Shown here: one piece after another, positions 31,546 to 38,251 of the stretch
How the letters are laid out: every line of letters starts with the position of its first letter
Position numbering within the stretch: the stretch's first letter is position 1
DNA from: Candidatus Avoscillospira avistercoris
Lineage (GTDB): Bacteria; Bacillota; Clostridia; Oscillospirales; Oscillospiraceae
Reading direction: 5' to 3'
DNA length: 44,784 nucleotides
Assembly (NCBI GenBank): GCA_018716875.1
Contig: DVJJ01000089.1
Coordinates: 1 to 44,784 of the forward strand
Notes under the pieces: generated by a model
The model's input: only the letters and a program-made list of their open reading frames with translations
Database searches by the model: none
What the model was told of the DNA's origin: nothing
Made by a program: the position numbers and the translations under genes

Positions 31546-31551
31546 ATTATA
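31546..31551 (-). promoter_or_regulatory. -10 element of the methyltransferase-corrinoid operon
   Basis: A perfect TATAAT on the minus strand (31546-31551). No good -35 is visible at 16-18 bases, which suggests an activator-dependent promoter. An imperfect inverted repeat, GAAAAAC and GTTTTTTC (31514-31533), lies just downstream of the expected start. Confidence 0.5.
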
Positions 31552-31586
31552 TCTCAAATCTCTATGGTTTTAAATCCAGCAACCTA

Positions 31587-31616
31587 TTGACAAATCATCA
31601 TGATTTTTCCTACAAT
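31587..31616 (+). promoter_or_regulatory. Promoter of the PucR-type regulator with a palindrome in the spacer
   Basis: TTGACA (31587-31592), an 18-base spacer and TACAAT (31611-31616). The spacer contains the perfect inverted repeat AATCAT-C-ATGATT (31593-31605), a good candidate for an autoregulatory operator. Confidence 0.75.
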
Positions 31617-31691
31617 ATGTATGATGAAAAACAGGAAAACTTCAGCATCGTATTCCGGTGCGATTTTCGTATTATCTGGGAGGTCATGACC

Positions 31692-33251
31692 ATGAAACTC
31701 AGCCCCGCTCTGCTGTGCCGGGAGCTCTCCAAGCTGTATCCCGTGTCCACCGACGGCCCCCTGTCTGTGGAGCCGGTTCTGACCCGGCCCCAGCTGTTGG
31801 AACAGGGCGCCGCTCCCGCCGAAGGGGCCCTCTGTGTGGCGCCGGCCGGGGAGGACTGGAGCGCCGCCGCCGACCGGGCGGGGCTGGTGCTCACTGTGGG
31901 CAGCGGCACCCCACGGGGGCGGCAGGCTGTGGTAGACGCACCCTCCACCGCCGCCGTGTATAACGCCATTCAGGCGGTGTTTGACCGCTATGACGGCTGG
32001 TACAGCGACCTCAGCGACTCCCGGCTCCAGGGCCAGTCCATCCAGACATTGCTGGAGCTGAGCCACAATCTGCTGGGCAAGCCCCTGGTGGTCATCGGCA
32101 TGGATTTTTCGGTGGTTGCCTCGGTGGAGGGCGAATCCCACGGCATGGCCCGGGGCATGTTCGGCGCCACCGAGGACACCTACGATGTGCTGACCACCTT
32201 GAAGCACAGCGGCAAATATGAGGCCGTGCGGCAGCTGGACGGCTGGTTCTACTTCTACTCCGAGGAGGAGATGGGCAGCTGCATGTGTGTCAATATTAAA
32301 AAATACGGCCAGACCACCTACCGTCTGATGATGTTCGACACGGAGGAGCAGCAGGATCCCATTTACGGCTTTCTGCTGGAACATCTGGCGGCTATGGTGG
32401 AGCATGCTCTACTTCATAACACGGCCCCCGTATCCGGCGGCAGCCACGCCATCCGCACCATCCTCCACACGGCCATCAGTGACCGGACGGCGGACTATGT
32501 GACCATCAGCCAACGGCTGGACGGCTGCGGCTGGCACAGCAGCCACGAATACCTGTGTATCGTGTTGCAGCTGTCCTATCTGGACCAAAAAAACCTGACC
32601 ATCCACGCCATTTGCAGTTACATCGAAAACATCCTGTCCGGCTCCTGCGCCTTCCAATATAAAGACGATATTGTGGTGTTTGTGGATTTGACCCTGTCCT
32701 CTATGAGTCAGACGGATATCTCGTCCCGGTTGAGCTGTTTTGTCCGTGACAGCCTGCTGAAAGCCGGTTACAGCCGGGTACTTTTGGGCCATTTCAATTT
32801 CCGCCGTCAGTATGACCAGGCATCCATTGCCCTGGAGGTGGGCACCCGGCGGAATCCGTCCTTCTGGATTCACCGGTTCAACGACATCGCCTTTGACTAC
32901 ATTCTGGAGCAGGCCACCCGAAAGCTGCCGGGCTATATGCTGAGCCATGAACGGCTCCTGCGGCTCCGGTACGGCGACGAAGAAAATGGCACAGAGTACC
33001 TGCGTACTCTGCGCCTGTATCTGGACAATCATTTAAACGCGGTGCAGACGGCCCGGGAGCTGTTCATTCACCGCAGTACCTTCCTCTATCGCCTGGAACG
33101 CATCAAGGCGGTGCTGGGCACCGACCTGACAGACCCGGACGAGATTCTCTATCTGATGCTGTCCTTCCGGCTTATGGAGCGGGAAACGCCGGCGGACCCG
33201 TCCAGGCCCGCCGGACAGAACAGCGATCAGAACAGGAAACAACCCGTATAG
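31692..33251 (+). CDS. PucR/CdaR-type transcriptional regulator, probable controller of the corrinoid cluster
   Basis: The 519-residue protein has an N-terminal region of about 280 residues without a clear family. A GGDEF-like/CdaR-type central region follows (about 320-440, CAFQYKDDIVVFVDL and SRVLLGHFNFRRQYDQASIALEVG). The C-terminal PucR-type helix-turn-helix is LRLYLDNHLNAVQTARELF followed by IHRSTFLYRLERIKAVLG. Regulators of this build usually sense small metabolites and control a neighbouring catabolic operon. Start: of two adjacent ATGs, the one at 31692 has the better spacing (8 bases) from GGGAGG; the one at 31686 is too close. It lies between the corrinoid operon and the activator operon. 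The last 25 bp overlap the convergent DUF2284 gene. Confidence 0.85.
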   Translation: MKLSPALLCRELSKLYPVSTDGPLSVEPVLTRPQLLEQGAAPAEGALCVAPAGEDWSAAADRAGLVLTVGSGTPRGRQAVVDAPSTAAVYNAIQAVFDRYDGWYSDLSDSRLQGQSIQTLLELSHNLLGKPLVVIGMDFSVVASVEGESHGMARGMFGATEDTYDVLTTLKHSGKYEAVRQLDGWFYFYSEEEMGSCMCVNIKKYGQTTYRLMMFDTEEQQDPIYGFLLEHLAAMVEHALLHNTAPVSGGSHAIRTILHTAISDRTADYVTISQRLDGCGWHSSHEYLCIVLQLSYLDQKNLTIHAICSYIENILSGSCAFQYKDDIVVFVDLTLSSMSQTDISSRLSCFVRDSLLKAGYSRVLLGHFNFRRQYDQASIALEVGTRRNPSFWIHRFNDIAFDYILEQATRKLPGYMLSHERLLRLRYGDEENGTEYLRTLRLYLDNHLNAVQTARELFIHRSTFLYRLERIKAVLGTDLTDPDEILYLMLSFRLMERETPADPSRPAGQNSDQNRKQPV

Positions 33252-33760
33252 GCGATGGTGTTGGGACCGTAGTTATATTTGAGACCGCTGTCGGTGCAAA
33301 CCTGACTCACCAACAGTCCATAGGCCTCCATGGACGAGAATGCCTTGTCGGGGAACCGGCAGGGGGCGTCGGGATAGGAACAGGTCTGACATTGGCGGCA
33401 GCTGCCCACACCCAGGGGCATGACATCCCCCAGTTTTTCCCGCAGAATGGGCAGCAGCTTTTGTTGGGACTCCTTCTGACGGTCCTCCGTGTCCCGAATG
33501 GATTCATAATCCCAGCTGTCTTCCAGCTCTCCCACGGTCTGCACCACCAGGGTGTGGCGGTAGTGGGAGAGCTTTTCTGCGCATTCCGCCAGTTCGCCGC
33601 AGGCCGGGGGGCAGGACCAGCAAACGCCGTAGCGGTGACAGGTGTTGGCGGCACACATGTCCCGGACCTCCTGCATGGGTTTCAGAATGGCTGCATCGGC
33701 CACGGCGGCATGGGTGAATCCGGCCTCCAGGGCCAGGGACACAAGGGCTTCGTTTTCCAT
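33227..33760 (-). CDS. DUF2284 cysteine-rich metal-binding protein
   Basis: The 177-residue protein has two cysteine clusters: CAANTCHRYGVCWSCPPACG (about residues 35-54) and CRQCQTCSYPDAPC (about 120-133). A final segment, GLKYNYGPNTIAYTGCFLF, is typical of DUF2284, a predicted metal- or Fe-S-binding family without an assigned reaction. The ATG at 33760 lies 2 bp downstream of the end of the corrinoid activator gene, with its ribosome binding site inside that gene, so the two are translationally coupled. The context suggests a role in corrinoid reduction or electron supply to the activator. That is inference. Confidence 0.88.
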   Translation of the reverse strand: MENEALVSLALEAGFTHAAVADAAILKPMQEVRDMCAANTCHRYGVCWSCPPACGELAECAEKLSHYRHTLVVQTVGELEDSWDYESIRDTEDRQKESQQKLLPILREKLGDVMPLGVGSCRQCQTCSYPDAPCRFPDKAFSSMEAYGLLVSQVCTDSGLKYNYGPNTIAYTGCFLF

Positions 33761-33762
33761 GG

Positions 33763-35331
33763 TTATTCCTCCTCCTCGCTGTCAAAGGAAAGCTCGTCCA
33801 CAAAAATATCCTGGAATCGGGGGTCGTTGGCCAGCTCCAGAAATTCCACCTCACTGGCCAGACGGCTGGCCAGTTCAAACTGGAAGTCCTCCCGGACGGC
33901 CAGCTTGGCCCCTTCACCGGCAGCATTGCCCACAGGGATGATCTTCTCCCGCAGGATTTTTGGCAGCAGTCCAATGGTGCAAGCGCTGTCGGGGGACATA
34001 TAGTTGCCAAAGGCGCCCGCAATGAGAACCTGTTCAATGTCTCCGATGGCCACACCCAGCCGGTCGCACAGCAGCCGGATACCGGCGGCAATGGCGGCCT
34101 TGGCCAGCTGGACCTCCCGGATATCCGATTGGGTCAGACAGACCGTATCATTAAAATAGTAGGCGGGCTTGCCGTCGGCCAGACCCAGGGCGGCGGGACC
34201 GTCCGGGTCAAAGCGGCCCGTCTCGTCCACCACGCCCAGCTCCAGCAGCACAGCCACGGCATCCAGCAGACCGGAACCGCAGATGCCCAGGGCCTCGCCG
34301 CCGCCCACGACGCTGTAGCCGATGGAACCGTCAGCGCCGGTAAAGACGTGGTCAATGGCCCCGTCGGCGCCCCGCATGCCAAAGCGGATTTTCGCGCCCT
34401 CAAAGGCGGGGCCCGCCGCCGTGGAGCAGGTGACGGACCGGCGGCGGTTGCCCAGGACCATTTCACCGTTGGTGCCGATGTCGATCATCAGTGTCAGGGG
34501 GTCCCGGTGGTCCCAGCCGCAGGCCAGCAGACAGCCCACCGTGTCCGCGCCCACAAACCCGGCGATACAGGGCAGAATCCGAACCCGTCCGTCGGGGGCC
34601 ATATGGAATCCCAATTCCTTGCCGGGCCGGACCTCCGCGGCCCGGTGCTGGGGCATATAGGGGGCTACCATCAGGGGAGCTGGGGAGTAGCCCAGCAGCA
34701 GATGGTGCATACAGGTGTTGCCCACGGCGGAAATCAGACGCACATCCTCCCGGCGGCACTTTGCCGTATGGCAGAGGTTGCCCAGCATTTCATTGAGGGC
34801 CTCCCGGATGGCCGCCGTCAGGGGCTCCACACCGTGCTCCATGGCGTAGCTGCCACGGGCTACCACGTCGGCACCGAATTGGGTCTGGGGATTGAGACGG
34901 CTGTCCACGGCCAGCTGGCCGCCGGTGCGGCCGTCCAGCAGATAGCCAACCAGGGAAGTGGTGCCTACGTCGAAAGCTGCCATGGCGAAGAACTCGCCGT
35001 CCGCAGCGGCGGCGGTGTCGGCCATGGAGATACCGCCGGTGAGAATGCGATTTTCCCCGTGACGGGGGAAGACGGCGGATACGTCGCCGCCCACCATCAA
35101 TTGACAGGCAGGCAGCAGTTCGTCACCGGGCACCGGACCGCCGGCCATGGTCAGATGGTCCCGTCCAGCCGTGATGCGCACCAGACATTTGCCGCAGGTG
35201 CCTCGGCCGCCGCAGGGGGCGTCGGGTTTCAGTCCGGCGGCAATGGCCGCCGCCAGCACCGTGGTCCCGGCGGTGACGGAGATGGAGACGGCGTCCTCGG
35301 GAAAGGTTACACAATACCGTTGCTCATCCAA
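33763..35331 (-). CDS. Corrinoid reductive activase (Fe-S plus ASKHA ATPase, RamA/RACE type)
   Basis: The 522-residue protein reactivates inactive Co(II)-corrinoid proteins to Co(I) in an ATP-dependent way. A plant-type 2Fe-2S domain at the N-terminus has C40, C46, C49 and C76. A linker leads to a DUF4445/ASKHA nucleotide-binding domain with AFDVGTTSLVGYLLD (about 117-131), MIDIGTNGEMVLGN, CGSGLLDAVAVLLELG and LIAGAFGNYM. The single 2Fe-2S form corresponds to RACE/RACo-type activators rather than the two-4Fe-4S archaeal RamA. The start is TTG at 35331 after AAAGGAGG. It forms an operon with DUF2284 and has its own promoter. Confidence 0.92.
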   Translation of the reverse strand: MDEQRYCVTFPEDAVSISVTAGTTVLAAAIAAGLKPDAPCGGRGTCGKCLVRITAGRDHLTMAGGPVPGDELLPACQLMVGGDVSAVFPRHGENRILTGGISMADTAAAADGEFFAMAAFDVGTTSLVGYLLDGRTGGQLAVDSRLNPQTQFGADVVARGSYAMEHGVEPLTAAIREALNEMLGNLCHTAKCRREDVRLISAVGNTCMHHLLLGYSPAPLMVAPYMPQHRAAEVRPGKELGFHMAPDGRVRILPCIAGFVGADTVGCLLACGWDHRDPLTLMIDIGTNGEMVLGNRRRSVTCSTAAGPAFEGAKIRFGMRGADGAIDHVFTGADGSIGYSVVGGGEALGICGSGLLDAVAVLLELGVVDETGRFDPDGPAALGLADGKPAYYFNDTVCLTQSDIREVQLAKAAIAAGIRLLCDRLGVAIGDIEQVLIAGAFGNYMSPDSACTIGLLPKILREKIIPVGNAAGEGAKLAVREDFQFELASRLASEVEFLELANDPRFQDIFVDELSFDSEEEE

Positions 35332-35379
35332 AATGGGATTCCTCCTTTGTTGTTCCTATGGCGTTGCTCGTTAGATACC

Positions 35380-35408
35380 ATTGTACTGCGGGAAAGTCGA
35401 AGTTGCAA
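35380..35408 (-). promoter_or_regulatory. Promoter of the corrinoid activase-DUF2284 operon
   Basis: On the minus strand TTGCAA (35403-35408), a 17-base spacer and TACAAT (35380-35385). Confidence 0.75.
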
Positions 35409-35431
35409 CAGCCAACAGAACAGACCCCGGA

Positions 35432-35467
35432 CCGGGCACACCGCGTTATGCGGTGCGCCCGGTTTTT
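35432..35467. terminator. Hairpin enclosing the ATPase stop codon
   Basis: CCGGGCACACCGC (35432-35444) and GCGGTGCGCCCGG (35450-35462) form a 13-bp stem with one A-C mismatch. The TTTTT lies on the plus-strand side, although the gene ending here is on the minus strand; its stop codon (35446-35448) is in the loop. The right arm is almost identical to the arm of the rhaB terminator (4302-4312). Confidence 0.5.
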
Positions 35468-38094
35468 GCGTCCGGCAGGGCGGCGGCGGGTTTGGGAGCG
35501 CCTCGGAAGCATTTGCGCAGCAGGTCGAAGGGAATCACCGTGGCAGCCAGGAGGATGACGGCGGCCAGGTCTTGCCAGGGCAGGGGCGTGGTGCGGAAGA
35601 CGGTTCCGCCGAAGAACACCAGCAGCAGTTGAATCACCGATACGGCGGCAAAAATCCCCACAAAGGCCGGATTGCGCCGCAGATTAGCCAGCAAGTACCG
35701 CCGGGTGGTCCGGGCGTTAAAGGCATTGAAGATGCCGCAGAAGATGAACAGGGTGAAAAAGGCGGTCAGATATCCCACATAGCTGTCCAGATAACCGAAC
35801 CGCAGCCGGAACCAGGGATGGCGCAGGAAGACGGTACACAGCAGCACTGTATAAAGCCCCGTGGTCAGAATGTGGCCCATCATAGCACGGGTGAGAATGG
35901 GCTCGTCGCGACCCTTGGGCGGTTCTTGCATGTACCGTTCCAGGGGCGGCTCTCCGGCGAAGGCCAGACCGCCCAGAGTGTCCATAATCAGGTTGACCCA
36001 GAGCATTTGAGTGACGGTCACCGGTGTGTCGATGCCGATAAAGGGGGCCAAAAGGGAAACGCCCACAGCACAGAGGTTCATGGTCAGCTGGAAGGTGAGG
36101 AATTTCCGGATGCTCTTGAAAATTGTCCGGCCATAGCGGACGGCTCGGGCAATGGAAGCGAAATTGTCATCCAGAATGACGATGTCGCCGGCTTCCCGCG
36201 CCACCTCCGTGCCGCTGCCCATGGCAAAGCCCACATCGGCCAGCTTCAATGCCGGGGCGTCGTTGATGCCGTCGCCGGTCATACCGGCCACCAGCCCCAG
36301 GTCCTGGGCTGCCCGGACGAGACGGCTCTTGTCCGACGGCAGCGCCCGGGCCACTACCCGCAGCTTCGGCAGGGCAGCGCGGAGCTTTTCGTCGCTGAGA
36401 CGGCCCAGCTCTTCACTGGTGAGGATCAGATCGCCCTCCTGGGCAATGCCCGCCTCCATGGCGACGGCCTGGGCGGTCCGGCGGTTGTCGCCGGTGATCA
36501 TAACGGTCTGAATGCCCGCGCCCCGGACCTGTGCCACGGCTTCCCGGACGCCGGGCCGCAGGGGGTCCCGGATGGCCAGCAGACCCACCAGCGTCAGGGG
36601 GCATGTCTGCGGGTCCCCGGACCCCACGGCCAGCAGCAGTACGCGCATGGCCCGGTCCGTCAGCCGCTCCATGGTCCGGGACAGGGATCCGGGGACGCCG
36701 CCGCACCGGCGGCCCCGCCGGTCGTAATACTCCCGACACCGGGGCAGCAATACCTCCGGCGCACCCTTGTAGAGCAACAGGGGACGGGGACCGCTGAGCC
36801 GGGCACAGGCATATTTCCGGCTGCTGTCAAAGGCCAAAACAGGCTCCGCCTTGACGGTCCCAGCCCCATCAGCGGCAAAGGCCAGAACGGCCCGGTCCGT
36901 GCTGTTGCCGCCGGTGGGACGGCCCTGGACCAGCATCGCTTCGTTGCATCCGGCGCAGACCTGAGCGGCCAGCTGCCGCAGACTGCCGTCGGCAATATCC
37001 GACAGGCGGGAACTGCTGTGGCCGTCGGCGGAGTAAAAGGCGTCCACGGCCATGGTCCCGGCAGTGAGGGTGCCGGTTTTGTCGGTGAACAGGATGTTCA
37101 TGCTGCCCGCCGTCTCAATGCCCACCAGTTTCCGGACCATAACATTGTCCCGCTTCATTCGCAGCATATTGGCTGACAGCACCACGGCAATCATCATGGG
37201 CAGCCCCTCCGGCACGGCCACCACCACAATGGCGATGGCAAGCAGCGCCGCGTGGAACAGACGGGACAGGACAAAGGCCGGGTCCTGCAAACAGGAGACA
37301 ATGGCGGGCATATAAAAATTGTTGTCCAGCAGAATGGCATTGAACAAGTCTGCAAAGGCAATCAACCCCGCCGCCGTGTAGCCCAGACGGCTGATGGAGC
37401 GGGCCAGCTGCCCCAATCGGGCCTTCATGGGGCTTTCCAGTGCGTCGGCCTGTAGCTCCTTTGCCAACGTGCCATAGAGGGTGTGATCGCCCACCCGGCA
37501 CACCAGCAGGATACCGTGGCCCTCGGTGATGACCGTACCCCGCAGCAGTTGATTTTTTACCGACGGTGACCAGTCCTTGGGGGCGGCGTCCCCGGCGGGG
37601 ACCTTGCGGGCCTCCTTGCTCTCGCCATTGAGGGGCGACTGGTCCACCCGCAGACTGCCCGACAGCAGGATACCATCGGCGGGAATCCGCTCTCCGGCCT
37701 GGAGCAGCACCAGATCACCCACCACCACGTCGGCAACGGGCAGGAGCCGGACGCCCTCGGCCCGTTTGACGCGGCAGACGGCGGCGTCGGCCTCCTGCTG
37801 CAAACGGGCGAAGGCTCGCTCGCTGCCGCATTCGGACACGGTGGAGACGAAGGTGGACAGGAACACCGCTACAGCGATGCCCACCGGTTCGGCCCAGGAG
37901 CCTTCCCCCAGGGAAACCAGCAGATTCAGCCCCAAGGCCACCAGCAAAATACGAATGATGGGATCGGAAAAACTCTCAAAAAACCGGGTGAAAAACGTCT
38001 TGCGGCTTTGCCGCGTAAAGGCGTTGGAGCCGTACCGCCGCCGGGCGGCCTCCACCTGGGCGCGGCTCAGTCCCGGCCGCGAACTCATTTCCAT
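35446..38094 (-). CDS. P-type cation-transporting ATPase, Ca2+-type (P2A-like)
   Basis: The 882-residue membrane pump uses ATP to move cations, most likely Ca2+. Order: N-terminal cation-ATPase segment, two helices, actuator domain with NGESKEARK (TGES-like loop), helix M4 with VAVPEGLPM (Ca2+ site motif PEGLP), phosphorylation site DKTGTLT with D338, nucleotide-binding domain with KGAPEVLL, hinge TGDGINDAP near 600-608, and the C-terminal helices including NLIMDTLGGLAFAGEPP. All key residues are present. The ATG at 38094 has GGGGAGG 8 bases upstream; an extension to 38181 would cross the promoter region. Mn2+ or a Na+/K+-type substrate cannot be excluded. Confidence 0.92.
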   Translation of the reverse strand: MEMSSRPGLSRAQVEAARRRYGSNAFTRQSRKTFFTRFFESFSDPIIRILLVALGLNLLVSLGEGSWAEPVGIAVAVFLSTFVSTVSECGSERAFARLQQEADAAVCRVKRAEGVRLLPVADVVVGDLVLLQAGERIPADGILLSGSLRVDQSPLNGESKEARKVPAGDAAPKDWSPSVKNQLLRGTVITEGHGILLVCRVGDHTLYGTLAKELQADALESPMKARLGQLARSISRLGYTAAGLIAFADLFNAILLDNNFYMPAIVSCLQDPAFVLSRLFHAALLAIAIVVVAVPEGLPMMIAVVLSANMLRMKRDNVMVRKLVGIETAGSMNILFTDKTGTLTAGTMAVDAFYSADGHSSSRLSDIADGSLRQLAAQVCAGCNEAMLVQGRPTGGNSTDRAVLAFAADGAGTVKAEPVLAFDSSRKYACARLSGPRPLLLYKGAPEVLLPRCREYYDRRGRRCGGVPGSLSRTMERLTDRAMRVLLLAVGSGDPQTCPLTLVGLLAIRDPLRPGVREAVAQVRGAGIQTVMITGDNRRTAQAVAMEAGIAQEGDLILTSEELGRLSDEKLRAALPKLRVVARALPSDKSRLVRAAQDLGLVAGMTGDGINDAPALKLADVGFAMGSGTEVAREAGDIVILDDNFASIARAVRYGRTIFKSIRKFLTFQLTMNLCAVGVSLLAPFIGIDTPVTVTQMLWVNLIMDTLGGLAFAGEPPLERYMQEPPKGRDEPILTRAMMGHILTTGLYTVLLCTVFLRHPWFRLRFGYLDSYVGYLTAFFTLFIFCGIFNAFNARTTRRYLLANLRRNPAFVGIFAAVSVIQLLLVFFGGTVFRTTPLPWQDLAAVILLAATVIPFDLLRKCFRGAPKPAAALPDAKTGRTA

Positions 38095-38162
38095 AGACAG
38101 TACCTCCCCGAAAGGTGTTTGCAACAGCCTATGCGCACAGTTGGACAGGTATGCCCCAGGGA

Positions 38163-38201
38163 TTGCACCGGGAGCGTGCATATAGTATCATATACTATAA
38201 T
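38163..38201. promoter_or_regulatory. Divergent promoter region with a perfect 8+3+8 inverted repeat
   Basis: TATAGTAT-CAT-ATACTATA (38181-38199) lies between the ATPase gene and the WG/SLH gene. Plus-strand elements include TTGCAC (38163-38168) with TATCAT (38186-38191) at 17 bases, and TATAAT (38196-38201). On the minus strand TATAGT (38194-38199) could serve the ATPase. The repeat overlaps all of these -10 boxes, so a bound protein could control both genes. Confidence 0.55.
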
Positions 38202-38251
38202 TGAGCGCTGTACGTTGGACAGTTGAAACGAAAAGGAAAGGTGGAATTTTG

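Noticed and set aside
34129-37176. A 1015-codon open frame on the plus strand
   Set aside because: It is antisense to the corrinoid activase and the ATPase, both with full sets of family motifs. Its translation is low-complexity (Gly/His/Gln-rich), as expected from the opposite strand of GC-rich genes.
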